Shown here in pieces: positions 1-12,100 of a DNA stretch of 64,000 nucleotides. The first letter of the stretch is position 1; each line of letters opens with the position of its first letter. The DNA comes from Gyrodactylus bullatarudis (taxonomy: Eukaryota; Platyhelminthes; Monogenea; Gyrodactylidea; Gyrodactylidae). The position numbers were made by a program, and so were the translations under genes. The notes under the pieces are model-generated. The model had not been told where the DNA came from and made no database searches. It saw only the letters and a program-made list of their open reading frames with translations. The DNA is taken from the NCBI GenBank assembly GCA_012064415.1, contig SSNU01000068.1, positions 360,730-424,729 on the forward strand, in the 5' to 3' direction.

Positions 1-1200
1 AGTTTTCTTTATAAGAAAGTTTTAACCATGACTCTAATATTTGAGTCAACTGTCTGAACCATAATTTCCTAGAGAAATTTTTCACCACACATATTTGAAA
101 TTCTGTGAGTACTCCAATATATATATTTTCAAGTATTTTTTTCGAATGGGTAGTAAACGAATTTCTTCATGATGCTTATACGAATAATAATGAGTTGATA
201 AAATGATAGAAATGACCCTGTGGGACTTTAAGTGCTTTGTTCAAAAAAAAAGGTTTTCCATATTTAAAAATACTTTAATTAAATTCATTTATGTCTTTAT
301 TTATTTGATACCATAGTACAGTATTCTTCAAACTTTTAACAATTTCTTTTCTCATGTTAATAAATATCGATGGGAACAGTTGGCATATTATTCGAAATTA
401 TTTCCAAAGAAATCTGTCAGTCTTAATTTATTTGTGATTATTATGAATACTTTCAAACTTGCCCAACAACAGAATTTATCAGGATGATACTGTATTTAAG
501 AAAGAACAAACCAGCAAGGATAGACTTTTTCACATTTCGCTATGTTCACTTGCTTTGATTCTTAAAATTTTATTTTCGTACCAAGTTAAACTATCAATTT
601 CATGTGATTTTACACTCATAAGGAAGTTTAGAGAAAGCAAACGAATGTCATTATTATTTCAGAAAAGTTAAACTGTGATTTTTCATTTTATTTCAAAATT
701 TTTAACGAGCATTATGTACCATCAGATTTAGCCTATAAACCAAATTATTATCAGCATCCCAATATATAGAAGTAATGGAATTATTATTCAGCTGATGGCT
801 TCAATTTGCATGGTAAGTATTGGCCTGTTTTGTCTTAGATTAAACATTATTTTTTCAGGATTATTTAATTCCAACCATCACAATTAAAAAAGAATATATC
901 ATTTTAGAGGTTATTATGAGAAAAATCATCAGGTGGTTTGAGTCATTATATAAACTTATCGACTGATAATAATAATGCTAGATTTTTTAATTTTTGGTTC
1001 TTAACTTGATTTAGAATCTAATCCAGTTCCTTGAGAGGACTCTAATGGTGTATAGAACATCATGTTAATAGATTGAGTCACAATTGATTTCAACATTTTT
1101 TATCCTCATTAATTCTCTATAAATCGGCTTTCCATGGCAATATTTCTGTTATCACAAGTAATATTAGATAAATTAACTATATAATACAATATAGGATTTC
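1..1200. other. Intergenic AT-rich DNA
   Basis: No convincing gene is visible. The ORF of about 70 codons at 459-671 has neither motifs nor gene-like composition. The segment near 1008-1070, with TCCTTGAGAGGA at its core, recurs at about 6968-7030 and is probably an old dispersed repeat. Confidence 0.5.
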
Positions 1201-1206
1201 TTTATT
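1201..1206 (-). terminator. Polyadenylation signal AATAAA
   Basis: TTTATT on the plus strand reads AATAAA on the minus strand, about 55 bases after the stop codon of the 177-codon ORF. The spacing fits a short 3' UTR. Confidence 0.5.
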
Positions 1207-1259
1207 TGAAAAAATGTATAAAAATAAAGAAATTTTCCAAAGGAAATGAATCTTTTAGA

Positions 1260-1793
1260 TTATTTCTGTTGACTTTCATCACCAATAACTTTTCCTAACC
1301 ATTTAACTTGGGCCTCTTCGGACCAATCAGGTAGAAAATTTTTTATGCGAGTAGCATATTCGTAACGCTGATGTTCCGTCTGTAATTTGACATATCTCTC
1401 AAAATACAAGGTGTACTCAGGATCGGAAGTTGGCAGAATCGACAGAAATATGGCCAATCTTTCAATTTTCAATTCTAACAGGTAAAATTCAAGGTATCTC
1501 TTTGAGTTAAAGTCCAGAACTATCTTTGGCGCCGCCATTTTATAACTCAACTTGGGAATGTCACATATTTCTAAGATGACAAAACAAAATCCAACGAAAA
1601 GTAAATGAGACCTGGCTAGTTTCACCAAAACTGGATATTTCATGTCCATAATGAATTCTTCGTATGTGTCAAGTATCATTTCATCAATTTCCTGCTGAAT
1701 AGGATCCATAAATTCGAACCTATATTTGTGAATAGAAACCTTTTCAGAATAGTCTAGAGCATCATTCTTGAGAGTAATTTGAATTCCAGTCAT
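1260..1793 (-). CDS. Unrecognised 177-residue protein
   Basis: An intact 177-codon ORF with ATG, stop and a downstream AATAAA. Being this long without a stop in AT-rich DNA, with balanced amino-acid use, supports a real gene or exon. The product looks soluble, acidic and mostly helical. Residues about 60-80 are hydrophobic (HLLFVGFCFVILEI) but contain charge and probably form a buried helix rather than a membrane anchor. The C-terminal half is rich in aromatic and charged residues (YFERYVKLQTEHQRYEYA), and the tail holds LPDWSEEAQVKWLG. I recognise no family. It could be a single-exon gene or the last exon of a longer one; no upstream exon was found. Confidence 0.6.
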   Translation of the reverse strand: MTGIQITLKNDALDYSEKVSIHKYRFEFMDPIQQEIDEMILDTYEEFIMDMKYPVLVKLARSHLLFVGFCFVILEICDIPKLSYKMAAPKIVLDFNSKRYLEFYLLELKIERLAIFLSILPTSDPEYTLYFERYVKLQTEHQRYEYATRIKNFLPDWSEEAQVKWLGKVIGDESQQK

Positions 1794-1992
1794 GAGAAAG
1801 TAGAACTAAGTCTCTATATTTATAATAATTTTATTCGGATCGTTCTATCTTATGATGTAATTAACTATTGAATTTATGATGCAAGTTTTAAAATATTACT
1901 TTCACTATTTCCAGATCATCTATTCCAAACTCTTTTTTCTATTCGTCTCGTTATTGGAGGAGTTTTAGATTTTTTAATAATCTTTTGCAAGA

Positions 1993-2171
1993 TTAACTAG
2001 AAATATTTCGTTCTAGGTGCTTAGGTAATATATCCCACAGTTTCTTTCGTACCAGTCTCGGTAGGACCCATTAGTAAGCTGTAACATTCAGCGACATGGG
2101 CTAATTCATTACCAAATAAGACGTTCTTGTGGTATATATTACTTAAGCTAGAATGAAATATTTCTAGTTAA
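1993..2171. mobile_element. TTAA-flanked MITE with ~42-bp inverted ends
   Basis: The two ends are near-perfect inverted copies beginning AACTAGAAATATTT, about 42 bp long, and both ends sit at TTAA, the target preferred by piggyBac-type transposases. The core (CCATTAGTAAGCTGTAACAT region) recurs at about 14488-14600, 55213-55320 and 56975-57035, so this is a small non-autonomous family. Further copies of the right end lie at about 2262-2306 and 3562-3580. Linking it to piggyBac is inference from the TTAA. Confidence 0.6.
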
Positions 2172-2286
2172 CTTTGTATAAGTGCTGCACTATTCATTCT
2201 TTTGCAAGACATTTTGGGATCGCTCTCTTAATTTTCATGAGTAGTTTCTTACTAATAAATAATGATATATTACCTAAAAACCTAGA

Positions 2287-2429
2287 ACGAAATATTTCTA
2301 GTTAACCTTATTAATTTCTTAATTTTTCAGGCGATATTTTGGATTTTTTTCTAATTCTTCTCAAAAAGTTAATTTTTTAAATGGGTCTTTTGTGCCACTG
2401 ACGTAAAAATTTTATTTCAAATAGATATA
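2287..2429. repeat. 143-bp direct repeat, left copy
   Basis: Matches 3562-3704 over 143 bp with one mismatch seen by eye. The pair brackets a GIY-YIG fragment and the assembly gap, which is the arrangement of Penelope pseudo-LTRs. Confidence 0.75.
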
Positions 2430-2611
2430 GAGAAGCTAACCAAGGATACGTTCAATGGTCAAAGGATGAGAATAATTAGCCGGACCAGTCGATTGATCAA
2501 TGACAAGAACAAAGAAAAGACAAAATGGTACAACAGGAGAGGTTGCGTATACGAATTCAGCTGCACATGTGGAGAAACCTACATCGGAATGACTGTTAGA
2601 CCAGCGATAGA
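2430..2611 (+). pseudogene. PLE GIY-YIG endonuclease fragment
   Basis: The reading frame gives CVYEFSCTCGETYIGMTVR, the start of the GIY-YIG nuclease domain found at the C-terminus of Penelope-like polyproteins: the cysteine pair, then YIG, then T-x-R. About 20 codons of basic linker precede it. The frame runs into the gap at 2612, so the rest of the domain is not visible. It may be a truncated copy or a complete domain hidden by the gap. The 143-bp repeats on either side suggest one PLE insertion. Confidence 0.65.
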
Positions 2612-3433
2612 NNNNNNNNNNNNNNNNNNNNNNNNNNNNNNNNNNNNNNNNNNNNNNNNNNNNNNNNNNNNNNNNNNNNNNNNNNNNNNNNNNNNNNNNN
2701 NNNNNNNNNNNNNNNNNNNNNNNNNNNNNNNNNNNNNNNNNNNNNNNNNNNNNNNNNNNNNNNNNNNNNNNNNNNNNNNNNNNNNNNNNNNNNNNNNNNN
2801 NNNNNNNNNNNNNNNNNNNNNNNNNNNNNNNNNNNNNNNNNNNNNNNNNNNNNNNNNNNNNNNNNNNNNNNNNNNNNNNNNNNNNNNNNNNNNNNNNNNN
2901 NNNNNNNNNNNNNNNNNNNNNNNNNNNNNNNNNNNNNNNNNNNNNNNNNNNNNNNNNNNNNNNNNNNNNNNNNNNNNNNNNNNNNNNNNNNNNNNNNNNN
3001 NNNNNNNNNNNNNNNNNNNNNNNNNNNNNNNNNNNNNNNNNNNNNNNNNNNNNNNNNNNNNNNNNNNNNNNNNNNNNNNNNNNNNNNNNNNNNNNNNNNN
3101 NNNNNNNNNNNNNNNNNNNNNNNNNNNNNNNNNNNNNNNNNNNNNNNNNNNNNNNNNNNNNNNNNNNNNNNNNNNNNNNNNNNNNNNNNNNNNNNNNNNN
3201 NNNNNNNNNNNNNNNNNNNNNNNNNNNNNNNNNNNNNNNNNNNNNNNNNNNNNNNNNNNNNNNNNNNNNNNNNNNNNNNNNNNNNNNNNNNNNNNNNNNN
3301 NNNNNNNNNNNNNNNNNNNNNNNNNNNNNNNNNNNNNNNNNNNNNNNNNNNNNNNNNNNNNNNNNNNNNNNNNNNNNNNNNNNNNNNNNNNNNNNNNNNN
3401 NNNNNNNNNNNNNNNNNNNNNNNNNNNNNNNNN
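2612..3433. other. Assembly gap (822 N)
   Basis: Run of N within a PLE-derived, repeat-flanked segment. Long apparent ORFs crossing it are artefacts. Confidence 0.99.
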
Positions 3434-3561
3434 GATGAGAACCGACGAAAATAAAGAGCTCATATTCACCCAGAATCTATTTTCGTCTTCTACCTACAAA
3501 ATGCAAGACATTAGTCAGCAAAATGATAATATATTCGCGGAAATCAGGAATCTAAAGCAAG

Positions 3562-3704
3562 ACGAAATATTTCTAGTTAACCTTATTAATTTCTTAATTT
3601 TTCAGGCGATATTTTGGATTTTTTTCTAATTCTTCTCAAACAGTTAATTTTTTAAATGGGTCTTTTGTGCCACTGACGTAAAAATTTTATTTCAAATAGA
3701 TATA
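3562..3704. repeat. 143-bp direct repeat, right copy
   Basis: Partner of 2287-2429 with one difference. Between the gap and this repeat (3434-3561) a short open frame reads RTDENKELIFTQNLF and on, of unknown origin. Confidence 0.75.
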
Positions 3705-5814
3705 TGTCATTGATATTTGAGTCTTTTCAGTTGAGAGAAAAATCTTAAACTCATGATCTTTTTAACTACCATTCAAGCAACTCATAATTATTTATCTAAG
3801 CCTCAGAAAATACTTCGTTTACAACCCATTCACTCTTGAACTAAAAATATTGTGTTATAAAACTGTAGATTTGTAATCAGCTCAATGACAAACCAATGAT
3901 TGTAGTTTGAGATTTAAACTTTCAAACCATTAGATATCTTAAAATTCATGGCTATAATAACTGAATAGCTATTTCAGAACTAGGCATATTTTACAAACAT
4001 AAGCAACTCCATCAAGTGAAATTGACCCGTTTTTATCTTGGATCTTCAATACCAAAATAAATTTAAAACTGATATCCTTTTTGATAATCAGTGAATATTT
4101 CTCCCAATGAACTTGCGTATTACTCCTCTCATCTACGATAGTTCACTCTATATCAATTTAGTATTTGAAGTAGGCTTTGGTGTTCGAATATACGCCAAGT
4201 ATATCCTATAAAAGAACACTATAATATATTTATTAATCTATTGTTTATATTGTTACCCATGAGGCAGATGTTATGTTTGTAATACTTTTGGTCTTCTTAC
4301 TTACCCGATACCCATACTGGCACTCCAAAGATTACAACTTCAGAGAAGAGTCAGATGATACTATGATACCTTAATTTGACCCAATAAAGACTCCATGCCA
4401 TGTGTCAAGCCCACTTACAAAAATGACATCGATGAACTATATAATTTGCTCTCATTTAACAAAAGAACGATCACGAAGGAAGGTGACAAGTGAGGACTCT
4501 GGAATTCGTATAAAACTACACGGCAAAATCATCCTAAAACTTGAAATTGAGACAACCTGCAGATACCGTTCGAAAGCCAATCCAGTGAATCGAAATTATC
4601 ACGACAACTTAACAATACTGATTTAACTTCCAACTTTCGAGAAGAAAGGTGTTTTAATGTTCGAATATAAGCCAAGTATATCCTGTAAAAGAACACAATG
4701 ATTTGTACCATTAACCTGTTGTTTATATATGAGGCAGGTATTATGGTTCACCCTAAGTACCAGTCTAATATTTCTGCTCTTCTTACTTACTTCTTTCTTA
4801 CTTCCTATATAACAAAGTGATTCGGTCGAACGCAAGACTTCACTCATTTACAGTTATAGAAAGGCTTAACACTTGTACTCAATTTAAACATTGTGTGCAT
4901 GCTCTTTAGTGTAGATTGAAACAAAAGAAATAAAAGTAGATAAAACTTGAAAGAACTCAATTTACTTTTGACTGATTAGGTGAATAATTTTTTTCGCCTA
5001 TTTATAATTTTCATCTACAATGGTCGATTGAATATATGCGCTCACATTTATTACTCATTGACATATAATCAAAATGAAAAAAACAAAAATCACAGGGAGG
5101 TGGGGATAGCATGATGATTTTTCCAATTTTCCCTTTATTTATTTACTTTTTTGTTCTTCAATTAAACTATATGACATATGGTACAAGAATGATTGAATTT
5201 CATTCAAATTTAGAACGGAGAATAATTTGTTACCTTTACGAATGGGAGAAATAGAAACCTTTTCAGTTTCCAAAGAGTCATTTAGATACATTCTTCTGTT
5301 TTTTTCACGTAGCTACTTCAAAGCATAAACAATATTTTATATAAAGAAATGGATTAAACTTATAAAATTAGTTTAAAATAATATAATGTACATACTCATG
5401 AGTATATTGGCAATTTAAGATTTAAAAGTTGGGATTTATCCAAAATTCAAACTAAAAGAACTGTAAGTAGTAGAGTATATATTTATTTTTTCTTATTTAC
5501 ACAAGTTTATATTATAAAAATTTGAATATCACTTCTGCAACTGTTTAATATAAAGCTGGAAATTTTCATATTTTAGTACTATTTAAAATTTATTTTATAT
5601 CGTTGAATCGATTTGAATCTGTCCCTGGATATCGAATTCTAAATCATATTTTTCAATCATTGGTAGTCTATAAAAAAAATTCAATTCTACTTACAATAAA
5701 CCATGAAGAGACTCAAGTTTGAGATTGGGAAAAATCTAAAATGAAAATTGCCATCTTCATAAAAATTAGCTTTAAAAAATTGCAATATTAAATTTTTTTT
5801 TAATTTCATGGTTA
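3705..5814. repeat. Intergenic DNA with a ~95-bp direct repeat
   Basis: Segments 4181-4276 and 4658-4743 are diverged direct copies (TGTTCGAATATA...GAGGCAGATG). The small ORFs here show no protein features. The remainder is AT-rich DNA in which I see nothing. An ATTAAA on the minus strand near 5798 could serve the upstream gene's distal last exon. Confidence 0.45.
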
Positions 5815-6131
5815 TCAGGTTGTCTGGTCTATTGAAGCAAGATTAATGTTTTGAAAGTTTTGTTGAATTTGATGGGAATGTTGTTGTGATTTCACGTGGA
5901 ATTGGGGTTTTTGCTTCCTCTGGAGTTGAATCAAGTTAAAGTCATTCTTCTTAAATGTATGTTTCTCTGGATTGTAAAGATTGGGAGAATTTGGCATCGA
6001 TATTATCGGATGGTTGGCTAAATGCTGATGGATTTGATGGAAACTCTTTGGATTTTGATAGGGATTCTGAAAACTTGACAGGCAAAACTTTTCGGGTTTT
6101 CCATCAATGTTGAGGTATCTCTGGGATAATT
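5815..6131 (-). CDS. Distal alternative last exon (Q/H/N-rich tail)
   Basis: Acceptor ATTACAG, phase 1, compatible with exon 12. It encodes about 105 residues rich in Gln, His, Asn and Pro (HQIHQHLANHP, QQHSHQIQQNF) and ends in TGA. With exon 12 the total is 2733 bases, divisible by 3. It shares phase with the proximal exon, so the two give alternative cytoplasmic tails. Confidence 0.65.
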
Positions 6132-9100
6132 CTGTAATATTCATCAATTAAAATTTAACAAAAGAATTATATTTTATAGAGATATGTACACCTAGGTGGG
6201 AATTTATGATTTTTACAAAATTATAAATTTTTTCATCGAGAAATCGAAATTGATCAAGATTTTTTAGAATATAGATCACAAGGCACTCTTTCACGATACA
6301 AAGAAAAAATTTTAGAAAAAATCAATTTTCAAGGAAAATAGGGCAAATTTGAAATCATGAAGTAGCGCCAAATTCCCATTTATTTGAACTTTGAGTTGAA
6401 AACTTTTGTTGTTTTCAATGTGAGAGAGTGATCAAAAGTTGATTTTTATGATCACAATTAGTCAAAGAAATTAAATATGCTGAATCTGATAATTTTCCCT
6501 ACCTGAAAGTCGATGAAATTTGATATTTCAAAATCCCAGAAAAATAACAAATTTATCAAAATTTTTATGATGATCATCGGTTTCTTTGACTAATTGTGAT
6601 CCTAAGAATCAACTTTTGATCACTCTCTCACATTGAAATAAACAAAAGTTTTCAACTCAAAGTTCAAATAAATGGGAATTTGGCGCTACTTCAAGAGTTC
6701 AAATTTGCCGTATTTTCCTTGAAAATTGATTTTTTCTAAAATTTTTTCTCTGTATCGTGAAAGAGGGCCTTGTGATCTATATTCCAAAAAATCTTGATCA
6801 ATTTCGATTTCTTGATGAAAAAAATATGAATTTTGTAAAAATCATAGATTCCCATCTTCATATTAACTAGCTTTATATTTCGTCAGGTTTTGTCAGTAAT
6901 TCTGTGATAGATTTCTTAGTTTAAATTTACTGGACTGAAATTCTGTTCGCTTGTTACTCGACTAGCTTGGGTCAGAATCTAATCTAGTTCCTTGAGAGGA
7001 TTCTAACGGTGTATGGAACATAATGTCTTAGCTCAATGTTTGTTAATTGAGACATTGATTGATGCAATTTTCGTCAATATTTTATCACACCAAAAGTCCT
7101 GCTATGTTTTTGTACAAAATTATTCAATCATTTATGATATAAAATTGTGATCAAGCAATCATGAACTGAAAAATCCCAAGAATAAAAAGGTTCATTTGTT
7201 GTAAGTAGCCTGATCGTTTTTTGCTGTTGAATGCCTAAAAATGAAATTTTGGCTCTATTATCTCATCATCCAAAAATTCGAACATAGCTCGAGATATGCT
7301 ATTGAATAAATTGTAAGAATAAGCATTTTGTAATTACTAAAATTGAATTCATGAAATCTACTTGTGGATTTAGAAAAAGGAAAAAAAAGTATTTCTTGGA
7401 TAATAAGAATTTGAGTAGTTGTAGTGATTATCGATGATTCTGATGATATAGGAAGCTGCCCTTAGAACTACTTAGCTCAAAATTACTATTAAATAATTAT
7501 AATTAATATTATTCTTGAATATAGTTTTATTCAAAACATCTAAGTGGAATTAAAAACTATTCGAATCATTAGTCTATCAATGTTTTCTGATATTTAATAT
7601 TTATGAAAAACAGTTGATAGGAAGTTTAAAAGAAATAAACAAACTTTTTTGCAAATATTTAGAAGTTTTAGGCATCCTCAAAAGTGTAGCTGTAGAACTG
7701 GGAGGTGCTTGGCAAAAGGTTGAAGTCAGATTATTATCAATGGCCAATTCCATACTACCTCGGTAATCATTGATAGGATCTTCCATGAAATTCGGGCTAT
7801 CTGGTGGAGTATGCTTCATTGAGTTCATTGGTGTTTGATAAGTCCAACAGACATGATCTGGTATTTCTACCGTGTGACAATTATTCAAGAAATTCTTTTC
7901 ATGATCACCTTTTATTTCGATGAATGGTTGCAGGGTCTGGAGTTGACCAGTTGAAGAATTCTTTGGATAAAATAACTGAGTCTTGTTACCTCCGGAACCT
8001 TTGAGAATAAACAATTACAGTTATTTTCCTTAATTAATTCAGTAAAAATTCGAGAAAAAAAAGCTTTCAATTTCGTTGATGTATCTAACCGTGAAAATCA
8101 CTGAAAATTTGAGTTAAATCTTATTAACCAATCAGGAAGCTTGACGAATTCAAATTTTCAGTGACTTACTCGAAATTTTCTTTAATAATAGTAGAGTTTC
8201 TAATTCATAGTTTGGTAAGTATTATTTTTAGCTTGGATAAATTCTTGAAAATTTGTCACATCCATAACCTTTGAAGCGATGTAAATTTTCTTTTATAAAT
8301 TTACCTCTTTGTATGGCTGAGGGATAATTTTGATTGTTTGACTGGAAATTCTTCATAACTCGAAAGAAAGTTACAAATAGAATAATTATGCAAACTATTG
8401 AAAGAACGGCTGTTATACAGGCTAATAAAACCATTTTGTTTCCACTCAGGAATGACTGATCGAAGACGACAGATTTTTTATTGAACTGAGAACTGTTGAG
8501 AGTTATTCGTAAGTCTGAATCCTTCTCTGAAAAAAATTATAACTATCATTCAGGGAGTGATTTGAAAATGAAATCAGACTTGTCTCTAAATTCGTTAATT
8601 TAATGAAACTTTATGCCTATTAATTTACACAGGACTATCATTTTTACTACTGGATATAGGTCTAGAGTTCAAATCCAAGACAGGAAAAAATTCTTTTCAA
8701 TGTAACGAGATCAGAATTTTGTAAAAATTGGTTTATTAAATATTTTTTGAATTGAATCTAGTTGTCAGGAAGATCAGAATTTAGTATAGTCACAAATATT
8801 TTTGAATCTCCCAATTAAATGACACAATAAAGTTCTAAAATAAAACTAATTTACGAAAAAATTCTGACAAAAATAAGGCCATATTCTGAATTTCGAAAAT
8901 GCGCCCAATTTCAATCTTTAATTTTGATAATCATTTTTATTGATTTCAAAGATATTAAGCAATTAAAAGCTGATATTCGGGATCAAAATTAGACGAAAAA
9001 TCCGAATTGAGCAATAAAAATTTTAGATTTTTAAATGTAAGATTATTTCGCTTCGAAACACTTGAAAGATTCTGATGGCTTGATTAATTCGAATATCATT

Positions 9101-12100
9101 ATTCAATCAGTTCATTTCTATGAAAATTTGAAGATCATACATTGATAAAGTTTAAATTCAAAATATGACGTAATTTTTGTCAGATTTGCCTAATTTTCTT
9201 GTTAATCTAAAAAACTATGATTTCATTCCTTTATAATGGAATTCAAAAAATATTCCTCTTCCTGACTGACCGGAGAAAAATATTGAGATCTCTTATCTTT
9301 ATATCATCTAGCTTTATGTACCATCGGATTAATTTTAAAATGCTCTGAAAATTTATCTTGCAAAACAGTCAAGGTGGATCTATCTGTAAACTATAAATCT
9401 AAGTGACCTGGGTTATCCATTGATGAATATAAAAATCCCAAGTAAATGTTAACAATAAACTTTCAGAAAATTATATTGGCTCAGGATAGGTGTAGAAAAC
9501 AGGAGTTAAGAATTGATTACCTGATTGGATAACATTGATTTTTATTCGCTGGACGTGACGAGTCAAACGTATTGGGGCCATGTCGAAACTGAAATCTCCA
9601 GAATTTTCCTGAAAAGTTATTGCCTGTTGCCTGGCCAACTGGGGAAAAATACTCGAGTTAAAGTTATGCTGGCATAAAAATTCATTTTTTTTCCTCATGC
9701 AGTAATCTGGTCTTTTACACTTTCTCATTGTACACGAAATGTATTTCGCCTTTAAAGAGCCAATGATATCGAACTTGAAGATTTGAGAAAGAAAAAATTG
9801 ACCTGATTCATTTCTTGATGAGCTGGAAAATTCTTGCTTTTCAAGGGCTAGAGTGATTTGATTTGAGCTCTTCATTTTTTCTGGGACATCAAGTTCATGA
9901 CTGCTGTTGCATCTGAAATTTATCTCATTAGTAAATATTCATTTTCTCTCATAATTACTCATAAGCAGTTACACGAATAATACTTACAAGGCGCGAAAGT
10001 TTATTAATAGTCTATGTTCATCACTCAGGTTTCTATCGAACTCTTCTTCCCTCTGACCCAACTGACAGCTCTCTGGTAATGAGTAGGTGTACTCATTATT
10101 TTCTAGAGAAAATTTCAAAAATAAATTAATTTTTGTTTTGCTGTAATGAGGAGAAAAATTGTGACAAATATTTTTTTTTAAGAAGAAAGACAGGTAAGTT
10201 GATAACAAATATTTGTTTCATTATTCTTGGAGAAAACTTTTCGTATGGTAATGACTCGATGTGAATTATTCCTTCCATATTAAGGAAAATTGAAAATTTT
10301 CTAAGCTCCCAAAAGGATAAATGAATTTCGTCATCAAATTTTTGTATTTATCATGCTCAACGCATTTAAATTCTTTTCATTCTTCGAATGAACTTTTCAT
10401 TCTTAATATTTGTGTGGATATTCTGCATTTCTCTACTGGGATTATGTTAATTTGACCGTCACATAAAAAAAGATCAATTGGAGAATAGAAATACCTTCAA
10501 TTCATGAATTCGAGTATAAAGGCAGTTATGCTTCGTAAAATTATCTCAATTCTTCAATAATGACGAGACTTACTCTTACTAAAAAATACTGTATCTTATC
10601 TTCAATCTATTTTTGGTAAAAAAATTGGGACTCTAGAAATCAGTACTTTTAGCGGTGATGTTTGGATTGAGAAGTGTCTAGCTTTTCTGTGAAAGAAGGA
10701 AGTTTAATTAAGTCGGTGTCAAGAATCTTTTATTTTGCTTTTCTTAACTCTGATTGGACGAAATGAAAACATGAACTCATATAAAAAGTAAAATTTTTAA
10801 AGATTTTTTGATGAGTATGTCCTACCACTGACGCAGACGTGTGAAATCTATCACCATCAAAAGGTCTTATGACTTTTAAAAGGTTGGTAATTTATTAAAG
10901 TGTGGTCTATTTTTCAAATTCTTTACACTACAAAAAAAGTTTATGAGTCGTAGTAAGAGAACATAAAGAACTGTCGATGATAAATCTAAAACTGGTTGAT
11001 ATGAGGATGAGAAAAAATTCAATATTTTTCTCCGGATAGTCACATAAAAATTTCCGAAAAAATTCAATCTAGGAAATTTTGAAAATGCACCACTTTTTCA
11101 ACCTTTGAGCTAAACATATTTATCGATTTTTCAAGATTTAAACCAATTGAAAACTGATATTCAGGATCAACATTATACGAAAAATTTGAATTAGCCTAAA
11201 GAAATTCATAGAAATTCGTTATTATTATGGGAAATCGAACAGTTTGAATTTTTTTGATTCTCCCGTAGAAAAATGATCCAAATTAAAAAGTTTAACTTTT
11301 CCTTCAATTGAGCGATTCTTCAAAAGATTCTTGAAAATTTCGAATTTTTGTGAATCTTTATGACTAGATACGAATTCTTCATTTAATTTTCAGCTCAAAT
11401 AAATTTTGATAGCTCTAAATCTTCGAAATCGATAAAACTGTTTAGCTCAAAGGTTGAAAAAGTGGGGCATTTTTCCTCTTTCCACATTTTATGGAATTCA
11501 TTGAAAAATATCCTGACTATCCGGAGAGAAGTATTATAGTTTTTTGTAAAAATAATAAATTCCCTTGTCAACTAGCTCTAGATAGATAGAACTCAAAGAA
11601 GAAGAAACTTACTATTATTATCGTTTGCCAAGATTTTTATCCCGATTCTGACATAGCCATTTGATGTTGTCTCCAGAATCATATTTCCATTAGCATCGAC
11701 AATAGAAATAATTATACCCCTTGCATAGTTTTTATCACGATGAATCGATCCAATATTCTCATAATCATCAACATCAGTGGTAATCGAATTTTCAGTGTTT
11801 CTCTTTTTTTGTGTTCTAAGTTTTAATGAATATAAGAGAATGTGTATTCAATGTGTAAGATTCAAGTAAAGTAAAACCTACAAGTCTTCGAGATATAGTT
11901 TTGTTTCAAATGTATCTCGATTGGTTGAGCACATGAATTCAATGTTGAACAGGGGGACGTTGAAATCGAAATCGTTCTTGTATTGATTATTTGAGACTAT
12001 TTTGACTCGGCCACTGTAAATAGTTCCATTCTGTGCAAAATAATTGAAAATTGGATTTTTAATTACATCACTACCAAGTGTCTATAGTTTTAAAATTGTC

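Noticed and set aside
2466..3629. Open frames of 387 (+) and 296 (-) codons
   Set aside because: Mostly run through N; not real ORFs.
4402..4847. Overlapping ORFs of 60-74 codons on both strands
   Set aside because: No motifs; they overlap a direct repeat and have random composition.
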